18,872 nucleotides of DNA from assembly GCA_902385765.1 (NCBI GenBank), contig CABMGU010000091.1, positions 1 to 18,872 on the forward strand, given 5' to 3'. Within the stretch, counting starts at the first letter, position 1, and every line of letters starts with the position of its first letter. Below are positions 12,327-18,872 of this stretch, piece after piece. The translations under genes and the position numbers were made by a program. The DNA comes from an uncultured archaeon (GTDB lineage Archaea; Nanobdellota; Nanobdellia; Woesearchaeales; ARS49). The notes under the pieces are model-generated. The model was not told the origin of the DNA. It ran no database searches and was given only the letters and a program-made list of their open reading frames with translations.

Positions 12327-13639
12327 TATCCCTGTATCATCCTGGAAAGCCATTCTATTGCAAAGTTCAGTTTTTTCCTGTTTACAGCTTCCAAATTTAG
12401 TCTTACAAGGTTTTCTGTTTTGCTTAATCGTATGTTGAACCAGTAGTCGCCTGCGTCTACTGTTATGCCGTCCATTCTGCCTATTATTTGTTTTTTGTAG
12501 ATTTCTTCTATTTTGTTCATCACTGCTTCTTTGTCTTTGACTTTGAAGTTTATTTCATCTGATGTTGCGTATTTTTTGAATGGTTCTGTTAATTCGCTTA
12601 GTTTTTTGTCTGTTTGTGATAATAATGACATCATTGTCAGTGCTGCTATGTCTCCTGAGTCTGCGTCATTGAATTTTTTGAAGAAGAAGTGTCCTGATAT
12701 TTCTCCGCCAAGTATTGCGTTTTGTTTTTTCATTATTATTGGGATTTCCGTATGTCCTATTTTGCTTGGCCAGGCTTTAAATCCAAGTTCTTTGATTTTT
12801 TCTTTTGCTATTCTGCTCATGTTCACCGTATATACGGCTCCTTGTCCTTTTTTGAGCAGGTGTTGTGCGAATAATATCAGTGTGAATTCTGCTCTTACCC
12901 TGTTTCCTTTTTCATCTACGAATAATGCCCTGTCGCAGTCTGCATCGTATGCTATTCCTAAATCATATTTTCCCGCAACTACTTCTTTTTGGAGTTCTTC
13001 TGTTGTTTCCGGTATTGATGGGTTTGGTGTGTGGTGCGGGAAGTTTCCGTCCATTTCGCCGTATAATAATTTGTATTTTATCGGCAGTCCTTTGAGCAAG
13101 TCAGGAACTACATATCCGGCCATTCCGTTTCCGCAGTCAATCAGCACTTTTAGTTTTCTGTATTTTCCGCTGATTATTTTTCTGACATCTTTAACGTACT
13201 CTTTCAGTATGTTTTTTGTTGTTGCTCTTCCTTTCTTTCTTGGTTCAGGGAAATGGCAGCTGTTTGCTATTTTTTCTACTTCTTTAAGCCCGTTGTCTTC
13301 TCCTATCGGCTCTACTCCTTTTCTGGTTATTTTGATGCCGTTTTGTTCTTTCGGCAGGTGTGATGCTGTTACCATCAGCGCGTCTATTTTTTGTGATGCG
13401 TAATAGATTAGCGGTGTTGTGGCGTATCCTATGTCTATGACGTCGCATCCCTGGTCTGTTATGCCGTATACAAGTGATTTTGTCAGTGCCGGCGAGCTGA
13501 TTCTGCAGTCTCTTCCTACAAGGATTTTTTTTGCTTTGAAGAAAATCACTGTTGCCCTGCCTGCTTTGTAAGCTATTTCTTCGTTTACCTCTTTTGGATA
13601 CTCTCCTCTTATGTCGTATCCTTTGTATACGCCTGCCAT
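12326..13639 (-). CDS. phosphomannomutase/phosphoglucomutase-family protein (437 aa)
   Basis: The alpha-D-phosphohexomutase fold is clear: GYDIRGEYPKEV near residue 7, catalytic phosphoserine loop TASHLPKEQNG with S93, metal loop DADCDR (D232, D234, D236), sugar-binding GGEISGH, and a C-terminal phosphate-binding domain. The enzyme interconverts hexose 1- and 6-phosphates for sugar nucleotide synthesis. The loop has Leu (L95) where TASHNP is usual. The ATG at 13639 overlaps the upstream stop (TAATG) and has GAGGGA before it, so I prefer it to the longer frame from 13666. It is co-transcribed with the tRNA-binding protein gene. Confidence 0.9.
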   Translation of the reverse strand: MAGVYKGYDIRGEYPKEVNEEIAYKAGRATVIFFKAKKILVGRDCRISSPALTKSLVYGITDQGCDVIDIGYATTPLIYYASQKIDALMVTASHLPKEQNGIKITRKGVEPIGEDNGLKEVEKIANSCHFPEPRKKGRATTKNILKEYVKDVRKIISGKYRKLKVLIDCGNGMAGYVVPDLLKGLPIKYKLLYGEMDGNFPHHTPNPSIPETTEELQKEVVAGKYDLGIAYDADCDRALFVDEKGNRVRAEFTLILFAQHLLKKGQGAVYTVNMSRIAKEKIKELGFKAWPSKIGHTEIPIIMKKQNAILGGEISGHFFFKKFNDADSGDIAALTMMSLLSQTDKKLSELTEPFKKYATSDEINFKVKDKEAVMNKIEEIYKKQIIGRMDGITVDAGDYWFNIRLSKTENLVRLNLEAVNRKKLNFAIEWLSRMIQG

Positions 13640-14040
13640 TAGTCCCTCTCGTTGAAGTGGTGGCATTCGTTGTTCATTATTCCTGAGACTGCTGCTCCTT
13701 CAGGGCATTTCTTGTCTGTTGTTATCAGCACTTTTTTCTTTCCAGCGTGCGCTATCAATAGCATTCCCTGGCTTTCTTCCCCGCCAACTATTTCCGGCTT
13801 TATGTTGCAGATGATTACGACTTGTTTCCCTAAGAGCTCGTTTATCTTGTATGTTTCTGCAAGTGCTGCGACTACCTGCACGTCTTCGTCTGCTCCTGCG
13901 CAGTCTACGAGAATTATGTATTCTTTCGGGTTTTTCGGGTGCACTGTTATTTTCGTTATCGTGCCCACTCTTAACTGCAGTTTTTCAAAATCTTTGTGAG
14001 TTATTTTCTTGTAATCGCCAACATCTGTCTTGATTGCCAT
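13639..14040 (-). CDS. tRNA-binding OB-fold protein, methionyl-tRNA synthetase beta-subunit-like (133 aa)
   Basis: The protein is a single EMAPII/tRNA-binding OB domain: FEKLQLRVGTITKITVHP near residues 20-37, then YIILVDCAG, VVAALAETY, LLGKQVVIICNIKP and ESQGMLLIAH, as in the C-terminal domain of methionyl-tRNA synthetase. In archaea it is often a separate gene that helps the synthetase bind tRNA-Met. I choose ATG 14040 because GGTGAT (14044-14049) precedes it; the frame open to 14127 adds an unrelated N-terminus. The TATA-like sequence is at 14076-14086. Its stop overlaps the phosphohexomutase start. Confidence 0.88.
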   Translation of the reverse strand: MAIKTDVGDYKKITHKDFEKLQLRVGTITKITVHPKNPKEYIILVDCAGADEDVQVVAALAETYKINELLGKQVVIICNIKPEIVGGEESQGMLLIAHAGKKKVLITTDKKCPEGAAVSGIMNNECHHFNERD

Positions 14041-14075
14041 ATTATCACCTTTTTCTGGTATTGCACAGTTCAAAC

Positions 14076-14086
14076 GATATAAAAAC
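14076..14086 (-). promoter_or_regulatory. TATA-like box of the tRNA-binding protein/mutase unit
   Basis: The minus strand reads GTTTTTATATC, about 41 nt before the ATG at 14040. It is divergent from the DsbA-like gene promoter. Confidence 0.5.
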
Positions 14087-14103
14087 GTTGTGTCTTTCAT
14101 AAC

Positions 14104-14113
14104 ATTTTTAAAG
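14104..14113 (+). promoter_or_regulatory. TATA-like box of the DsbA-like gene
   Basis: ATTTTTAAAG is centred 28 nt before the ATG at 14136; a leaderless mRNA is predicted. Confidence 0.5.
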
Positions 14114-14135
14114 CCCTTATTCAGCATTACCCTCT

Positions 14136-15017
14136 ATGGTTGTATGCCTTATCGCACTGCCTGTACTGGTTATTCTTGGAATATTTAGCGTGAGCTATCG
14201 CCGTCTTGCCTGGGAGGCTTTTGATTGTGTTTTCAGGAACGTTACTTTCCGTCCTTGCAAAAGCGGTTTTGACCAGAAGGTCAAGGCTATGATTGTTGGA
14301 AAGCTTATCCGCCACGCTCCAAGAACTGCCGGTCTTATTTACAGGAATTTTGCAGTGTTGTCCTGGATTTTCGTCATTCTGTTCTTTGCGAGCATTGCAG
14401 GCAGTGGTTATGGTTTGTATAATTACGTTCTATACGGCAACTGTAATGGTCCTGAGTCTTCTGCTTTTTGTATTTTTGACCCGTTCCACGAGGCAAAGCA
14501 GACTGTGTCTTTGTGCGGTACAAAGGATGTTTCTGGCGAGCTGAAAGTTCCTGCGAATTTGTCTGGTCTTCCAACTACTGGCAAAGGCGTGAGAGTTATC
14601 GAGTTTGGCTGTTTTACCTGTCCATACACAAAGCAGGTTGCAGGTCTTACTGAGAAGTTAATCAAGGACGGAAATGTTGAGTTTGTTTTTGCTGCTTTCC
14701 CATTACAGCAGCACGAGATGGCTTACGAGGCTAATCTTGCTGCAGAGTGTGTTTATCATTCAGACGAGTCAAAATATTGGGATTACATCGTTAAATTGCT
14801 AAAGCACGAGGGCAATCTTACAGAGGAGAACATTCTTGCTTATACTGATTTGAATATTGCTGATTGCGTCAAAAACCAGACTTACAAGGCTGATGTTGAA
14901 GCGAGCATCCAGCTCGGTCGTGATTCTGGCATTTACGGAACTCCTACTTTTTTTGTTGGTGAGAAAGCCATTGTTGGTCCTAAGGAAACTGAAGTGTTGA
15001 AGGAGATTGGAAAATGA
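14136..15017 (+). CDS. membrane-anchored DsbA-family thiol oxidoreductase (293 aa)
   Basis: The N-terminus (VVCLIALPVLVILGIF) is hydrophobic, and a second membrane segment lies near 72-92 (FAVLSWIFVILFFASIAG). The C-terminal 150 residues form a thioredoxin/DsbA-like domain: VIEFGCFTCPYTK with active-site C159-FT-C162, FAAFPLQQHEMAYEANLAAEC in the helical insert, and cis-Pro GTPTFFVG. The family forms or isomerises disulfides in extracytoplasmic proteins; the Cys-rich surface protein in this window is a plausible type of client (inference). The stop overlaps the cysteine desulfurase start by ATGA. The first 70 residues, with several cysteines, are not typical of DsbA. Confidence 0.85.
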   Translation: MVVCLIALPVLVILGIFSVSYRRLAWEAFDCVFRNVTFRPCKSGFDQKVKAMIVGKLIRHAPRTAGLIYRNFAVLSWIFVILFFASIAGSGYGLYNYVLYGNCNGPESSAFCIFDPFHEAKQTVSLCGTKDVSGELKVPANLSGLPTTGKGVRVIEFGCFTCPYTKQVAGLTEKLIKDGNVEFVFAAFPLQQHEMAYEANLAAECVYHSDESKYWDYIVKLLKHEGNLTEENILAYTDLNIADCVKNQTYKADVEASIQLGRDSGIYGTPTFFVGEKAIVGPKETEVLKEIGK

Positions 15018-16183
15018 ATATTAAAAAAATCCGTGAGGATTTTCCTGTTTTGCAGAAGAAGATTATTTACATGGACTCTGCCTGTATGTCTTTGAAGCCC
15101 AGGCAGGTAATTCAGGCTTTGAATTCCTATTACAATGATTTTCCTGCGTGCGGGGAAAGAAGCGAGCACCAGCTTGGCAGGAAAGTTACAGAAGCTGTTG
15201 ATTCTGCAAGAAGGTCTGTTGCCAAATTCATCAACGCAGCGCCTGAGGAAATTATTTTCACGAAGAACACGACTGAAGCGATTAATCTTGTTGCGAACAG
15301 TCTTGATTTGAAAAAGGATGATATTGTCTTGACAACAGATAAGGAGCATAACAGCAATCTTTTGCCTTGGAGGAAATTTAATCATCAGTTTGTGAAATCA
15401 AAACCTGATAACACTTTTGACCTTGTTGCTTTTGAGAAGAAAGTGAAAGGTGCCAAATTGGTCGCAATGGGTCATACTTCCAATCTTGATGGTGTTTCCA
15501 TTCCTGCAAAGGAAATAATTGATATTGCTCATAAGCACGGCGCTCTTGTTCTTTTAGACGGTGCCCAGTCTGTTCCTCATAAGGAGATTGATGTCAGGAA
15601 GCTTGATGTTGATTTTCTTGCTTTTTCCGGTCATAAGATGTGCGGTCCAACCGGCACTGGTGTTTTGTACGGCAGGCTTGATTTGCTGGAGAAGATGAAG
15701 CCGTTTATTGTCGGTGGCGGCACTGTGAAGAACAGCTGGTATGATAAGCAGGAGTGGGAGGACGTGCCTCATCGTTTTGAAGCCGGTTTGCAGGATTATG
15801 CGGGCATCATCGGTCTTGGCGAGGCGTGCAGATACTTGCAGGGCATCGGAATGAAGAATATTGAAAAGCACGAGTTGGAATTGAACAAAAAAATTACTGA
15901 TGCTCTTGCAGACGAAGTCAGATTAATCGGTCCTAAAGACCCTGCTTTGCGAAGCGGTATTTTTTCTTTCAACATTGAGGGTATGGATATGCACGAGATT
16001 GCAGGCATTCTTGATAATTCTGCGAACATTGCGGTCAGGGCAGGAAATCATTGCGTTCACAGCTGGTTCAACGCCCATAACCTGAAAGGCAGCGTGCGTG
16101 CTTCTGTTTATTTCTACAACACTTTGGAAGAGGTTGAAAAGTTTGTTGTTGAGATGAAAAAGATTTTGAAATTCTTGAAGTGA
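15014..16183 (+). CDS. sufS: SufS/CsdA-type cysteine desulfurase (389 aa)
   Basis: This is a class V PLP aminotransferase. It has YMDSACMSLKP at 19-29, NTTEAINLVAN at 85-95, H112 that stacks on PLP, D182/Q185 (LLDGAQSVPH), the PLP lysine K208 in SGHKMCGPTGTGVLYG, and the catalytic cysteine C347 in RAGNHCVHSWF. It takes sulfur from cysteine as a persulfide for Fe-S clusters or thio-modified RNA. No sufBCD or iscU is adjacent. Its start overlaps the DsbA-like stop by ATGA, so the two are probably translationally coupled. The last 16 bases up to and past the stop are duplicated at 16295-16310 beyond element C. Confidence 0.93.
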   Translation: MNIKKIREDFPVLQKKIIYMDSACMSLKPRQVIQALNSYYNDFPACGERSEHQLGRKVTEAVDSARRSVAKFINAAPEEIIFTKNTTEAINLVANSLDLKKDDIVLTTDKEHNSNLLPWRKFNHQFVKSKPDNTFDLVAFEKKVKGAKLVAMGHTSNLDGVSIPAKEIIDIAHKHGALVLLDGAQSVPHKEIDVRKLDVDFLAFSGHKMCGPTGTGVLYGRLDLLEKMKPFIVGGGTVKNSWYDKQEWEDVPHRFEAGLQDYAGIIGLGEACRYLQGIGMKNIEKHELELNKKITDALADEVRLIGPKDPALRSGIFSFNIEGMDMHEIAGILDNSANIAVRAGNHCVHSWFNAHNLKGSVRASVYFYNTLEEVEKFVVEMKKILKFLK

Positions 16184-16184
16184 A
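16169..16184 (+). repeat. left flanking direct repeat of element C
   Basis: AAATTCTTGAAGTGAA spans the sufS stop codon and recurs exactly at 16295-16310. A 16-base exact match at this distance is very unlikely by chance and resembles a target-site duplication. Confidence 0.7.
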
Positions 16185-16191
16185 TTTTTTT
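16185..16191 (+). terminator. T-run after sufS
   Basis: Seven T residues begin just after the sufS stop codon and could terminate the dsbA-like/sufS transcript. Confidence 0.35.
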
Positions 16192-16205
16192 CTCCCGCTC
16201 TTGTT

Positions 16206-16287
16206 TGCCGCGGTCTTCGACTTCATTTTCTCTCCCCTACGCAGGTAAGGGGAGATAAAATGAACCTTTGCTTGCAAAGGCGCGGCA
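16206..16287 (+). repeat. structured intergenic element, copy C (four-way junction)
   Basis: The 82 bases fold without gaps: closing stem TGCCGCG (16206-16212) with 16281-16287, mini-arm GTC-TTC-GAC (16213-16221), a 17-position long arm (16222-16264, TCTCCCCT/AGGGGAGA core, loop ACGCAGGTA, one mismatch), and arm CCTTTG/CAAAGG with loop CTTG (16265-16280). Compared with copy A, the lower part of the long arm, the small arm and the closing stem differ by paired changes that keep the helices. Confidence 0.8.
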
Positions 16288-16294
16288 TTGCAGA

Positions 16295-16310
16295 AAATTC
16301 TTGAAGTGAA
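16295..16310 (+). repeat. right flanking direct repeat of element C
   Basis: This is the second exact copy of AAATTCTTGAAGTGAA, next to the purD-like promoter; see 16169-16184. Confidence 0.7.
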
Positions 16311-16311
16311 A

Positions 16312-16322
16312 GTTTTAAATAT
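16312..16322 (+). promoter_or_regulatory. TATA-like box of the PurD-like gene
   Basis: GTTTTAAATAT is centred 29 nt before the ATG at 16346; a leaderless mRNA is predicted. Confidence 0.55.
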
Positions 16323-16345
16323 GAATCTTTATTTATTGCAGATTC

Positions 16346-18664
16346 ATGGATAAAAAGAGGTTTTTGTTTGTTTCTGAGGAAGCTCTGGTCGGCGACCTTG
16401 CCTGGCAGGTGAAGAAGGAGGGCCACGAGGTTAAGTATTTCATTAATGAGAAAGCCAGCAAGGATATCTGTGACGGTTTCGTCGAGAAATGCGATGACTG
16501 GAAGGCTTTGAAGGATTGGGCTGATGTTATCGTTTTTGATGATGTTTATTTTGGTGAGGAGGCTGACAGGCTGAGAAAGCTCGGCAAGGCGGTTATTGGC
16601 GGTTCTGTTTATACTGACAAACTTGAGGAAGACCGCGAGTTTGGTCAGGAGGAGTTGAAAAAAGTCGGCGTGAATGTTTTGCCTCACTGGGATTTTACTG
16701 ATTTTGATGAGGCTATCAAGTTCATTCAGAAGACTCCTGGCAGGTATGTTTTGAAGCCGACTTCAAAGGGCGGTGAGAAAGAATTGCTGTTTGTCGGTCA
16801 GGAAGAGGACGGTAAGGACGTTATTCAGTTGTTGGAGCATTACAAGAAAGCCTGGGCAAAGCAGATTAAGTATTTCCAGCTTCAGAAGTATGCTTCTGGT
16901 GTTGAGGTTGCTGTCGGCGCTTTCTTTAACGGTGTTGATTTTATTACTCCGATTAATGTTAATTTTGAGCATAAGCGTTTGTTCCCTGGAGAGGTTGGTC
17001 CTTCGACCGGCGAGATGGGTTGTTATGACGATGATACTGAGGTGCTTACAAAAGCCGGGTGGAAGTTATTCAAGGATGTTTCGTATGAGGATGAATTTGC
17101 TTCTTTGCATCCTGAAACAAATTGTTTGGAATATCATAGACCGAGTGCAATTGTTCATTACACTCACCATAAGAAGTTGTTAAGCATTAAGAATCGTGCA
17201 ACTGATTTGTTTGTTACTTTGGATCATAATATGTTTGGTCAGGATGCTAATGCATATCGTAAGAAGCAGTCGTGGGGTTTTGTCAAGGCCAAAGATTTAC
17301 CTTCTCAATTTGTTGCTCCGCGTTCTGCGTCTTGGCGGGGGGAAGAGCAGGACGTGTTTGCTCTTCCTGCGCAGTCATTATTGCATTATGAGGGTCGCAG
17401 AGTTGTTGAAAAGGCGTTGTCTCCTGTTTTTGTTAAAATGGATGATTGGCTCGCGTTTTTGGGTCTTTGGCTGGCTGAAGGATGGACTTCCTCAAGTAAT
17501 CATGATGTTGCTATTTGTCAGGTCAATAAGAAAAAAGCAGCTGTTATCGCGCAGGTTCTGGCTTTGCTTCCTTTCAAATTCAAACGTGTTAAAAATGGGT
17601 GGAAGTGCTATAATAAGCAATTGTGGAGTTATTTGAGGCCATTGGGCGATGCATTGAAGAAATATGTTCCTCAGGAATACAAAAATCTTTGTCCGCGTCA
17701 ATTGAAAATTCTTTTTGATCATATGTGTCTTGGCGATGGGAACCTGCAGAAGAATGGGTTCCGCATTTACTATACCTCTTCAAAGAAACTTGCTGATGAC
17801 GTTCAGGAGATTCTTCTTAAGCTTGGTCGCGTAGGGATGGTAAAACAGCGTGTACGGCGTGCTGGCAAAATCGGAAACCGGCTTTTCAAGACCGTTAGCC
17901 CCTGTTATGAAGTTATTGAGCGTATTGAGAAGACCGTGGCTTGGATTGATAAGCGGGATATGGCTGTTGTTGACTATGATGGTGAAGTCCATTGCGTTAC
18001 TGTGCCGTATCACACATTATACGTTCGCAGGAATGGAAAACCCCTCTGGTGCGGCAACACTGCGATGTACTGGTCTCCTCCTACTGTTATTTTCAAGGAG
18101 ACTTTGGAGAAGATGAAGCCTGCTTTGGCGCTGTCCGGCTATGTTGGTTATATTGATTTGAACTGCATTGTTAATGCGCGTGGCATTTTCCCGTTGGAGT
18201 TTACCAGTCGTTTTGGTTATCCTACTATCAGCATTCAGATGGAAGCTATTACTTCTCCGTGGGGCGAGTTCCTGCACGCGATTGCTAACAAGAAGCCTTA
18301 TGATTTGAAATACAGGCGCGGCTTCCAGGTTGGTGTTGTTGTTGCAGTGCCTCCTTTCCCGTTCTTTGATATTGCAGAATTCAAGAAGTACTCTGAAGAT
18401 GCTACGATTTTGTTCAAGAAGCCTTCTACAGAGGGTCTTCATCTTGGTGATGTGAAGCTTGTTGAGGACGACTGGCGTCTTGCAGGTTATTCCGGTTATG
18501 CTTTGATTGTTACCGGCTCTGGAATCACTATGGAGAAAGCCCGCACTCAGGCTTATGAGCGTGTCAGGAATATTATGCTTCCGAACGTGTTCTACCGCAC
18601 TGATATTGGTGAGCGCTGGTTTACTGATTCTGACAAGATGCACACCTGGGGTTATCTGTCCTGA
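16346..18664 (+). CDS. purD: PurD-like ATP-grasp ligase (phosphoribosylamine-glycine ligase family) containing an intein
   Basis: The 772-aa precursor consists of an N-extein (1-225), an intein (226-571) and a C-extein (572-772), giving a 426-aa spliced protein of normal PurD size. The N-extein has a pre-ATP-grasp domain (RFLFVSEEALVGDLAW) and ATP-binding segments (RYVLKPTSKGGEKELLF, QKYASGVEVAVGAFFNG). The insertion falls inside the conserved motif GPSTGEMG/TAMYW. The C-extein resumes with GYVGYIDLNCIV and the metal loop PLEFTSRFGYPT, like PurD's LEFNxRFGDPE. PurD ligates glycine to phosphoribosylamine in purine synthesis, but no other purine gene is present, so another ATP-grasp substrate is possible. 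The stop overlaps the next start (TGATG). Confidence 0.8.
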   Translation: MDKKRFLFVSEEALVGDLAWQVKKEGHEVKYFINEKASKDICDGFVEKCDDWKALKDWADVIVFDDVYFGEEADRLRKLGKAVIGGSVYTDKLEEDREFGQEELKKVGVNVLPHWDFTDFDEAIKFIQKTPGRYVLKPTSKGGEKELLFVGQEEDGKDVIQLLEHYKKAWAKQIKYFQLQKYASGVEVAVGAFFNGVDFITPINVNFEHKRLFPGEVGPSTGEMGCYDDDTEVLTKAGWKLFKDVSYEDEFASLHPETNCLEYHRPSAIVHYTHHKKLLSIKNRATDLFVTLDHNMFGQDANAYRKKQSWGFVKAKDLPSQFVAPRSASWRGEEQDVFALPAQSLLHYEGRRVVEKALSPVFVKMDDWLAFLGLWLAEGWTSSSNHDVAICQVNKKKAAVIAQVLALLPFKFKRVKNGWKCYNKQLWSYLRPLGDALKKYVPQEYKNLCPRQLKILFDHMCLGDGNLQKNGFRIYYTSSKKLADDVQEILLKLGRVGMVKQRVRRAGKIGNRLFKTVSPCYEVIERIEKTVAWIDKRDMAVVDYDGEVHCVTVPYHTLYVRRNGKPLWCGNTAMYWSPPTVIFKETLEKMKPALALSGYVGYIDLNCIVNARGIFPLEFTSRFGYPTISIQMEAITSPWGEFLHAIANKKPYDLKYRRGFQVGVVVAVPPFPFFDIAEFKKYSEDATILFKKPSTEGLHLGDVKLVEDDWRLAGYSGYALIVTGSGITMEKARTQAYERVRNIMLPNVFYRTDIGERWFTDSDKMHTWGYLS
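17021..18058 (+). mobile_element. 346-aa LAGLIDADG intein in the PurD-like ligase
   Basis: Intein blocks occur in order. Block A starts CYDDDTEVLTKAGW (intein residue C1). Block B is near 61-72 with T66-LD-H69. Two LAGLIDADG helices are FLGLWLAEG (146-154, acidic E153) and LFDHMCLGDG (231-240, acidic D239), so the homing endonuclease may be active. Block F runs from VDYDGEVHCV to H331, and block G is LWCGN. The terminal Asn N346 is present and the +1 residue is Thr. The penultimate residue is Gly, not the usual His. Excision restores a continuous ATP-grasp motif. Bounds are set by C1 and N346. Confidence 0.93.
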
Positions 18665-18872
18665 TGGTCACTTACACCAGAATGCACGGAGAGCTTATCA
18701 GGTTTGAAGCTACTGACAAGCTCGAGCTTGATGGTATGCTTTGCGCTCCTGTTCATACCAAGACCTGTGTTGTTCATGTTCACGGCATGACTGACTCCTA
18801 TGACGGTCTTGGTATTGTTGATTCGATGATGCGTGCTGCTTTCAAGAATGAGATGTCTTTTTTCACTTTTGA
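18664..18872 (+). CDS. alpha/beta-hydrolase-like protein, N-terminal 69 residues (partial)
   Basis: ATG 18664 overlaps the PurD-like stop (TGATG), suggesting coupled translation. The visible part has a beta sheet leading to VVHVHGMTDSYDGLGIVD near residues 37-54. This resembles the HGxxxS oxyanion region of alpha/beta hydrolases (DUF1749-like), followed by a helix and a further strand (MSFFTF). The nucleophile and the rest lie beyond the window, so activity and substrate cannot be judged. Confidence 0.6.
   Translation, partial: MVTYTRMHGELIRFEATDKLELDGMLCAPVHTKTCVVHVHGMTDSYDGLGIVDSMMRAAFKNEMSFFTF

Noticed and set aside
12513..13403. 296-aa open frame on the plus strand
   Set aside because: It lies wholly antisense to the phosphohexomutase, whose catalytic motifs are intact. 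The Ser/Phe-rich composition is typical of an antisense shadow.

Overview
This window looks archaeal. It encodes aIF2-gamma, ribosomal protein L21e, RNA polymerase subunit Rpo4 (RpoF), a DUF655 protein, archaeal-type SepF, a ZPR1-like zinc protein and Rad50. Many genes have a TATA-like box about 26-29 nt before the start codon, the pattern of leaderless archaeal transcripts; others have a GGTGA-type ribosome binding site. Small genes, dense packing and microproteins fit a DPANN-type (Woesearchaeota/Pacearchaeota-like) genome. That placement is inference, not a phylogenetic result.

Left part (1-4500): the N-terminal half of rad50 (minus strand, cut by the window edge), a zinc-ribbon/AbrB-like regulator, and a tRNA gene (minus, 1680-1794) whose T-loop is split by a 30-nt intron. 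Then come zpr1 with a 49-aa partner, an unknown helical protein, endonuclease V and sepF.

Middle (4560-10530): rpl21e-rpoF, a dihydroorotase-like gene, the DUF655 gene, a 48-aa zinc microprotein, a basic 43-aa / acidic 19-aa microprotein pair, a 703-aa membrane-anchored surface protein with Cys-rich repeats, and a NUDIX hydrolase.

Right part (10519-18872): on the minus strand, aIF2-gamma, a 151-aa unknown protein, a phosphohexomutase and a tRNA-binding OB-fold protein. On the plus strand, a membrane-anchored DsbA-like protein overlapping a cysteine desulfurase, then a PurD-like ATP-grasp ligase interrupted by a 346-aa LAGLIDADG intein, and the start of an alpha/beta-hydrolase-like gene.

The most striking non-coding signal is a family of three intergenic elements (about 5249-5331, 9900-9973, 16206-16287). 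Copies A and C fold into the same gapless four-way junction with compensatory arm changes. All three lie just after a stop codon. In two copies (weakly in the third) the last bases of the upstream gene, including or abutting its stop, recur on the far side like a target-site duplication. This looks like an undescribed small mobile or structured element that inserts at gene 3' ends. The other standouts are the T-loop intron in a long-variable-arm tRNA with an unexpected GAU anticodon, and the intein in a metabolic ligase.
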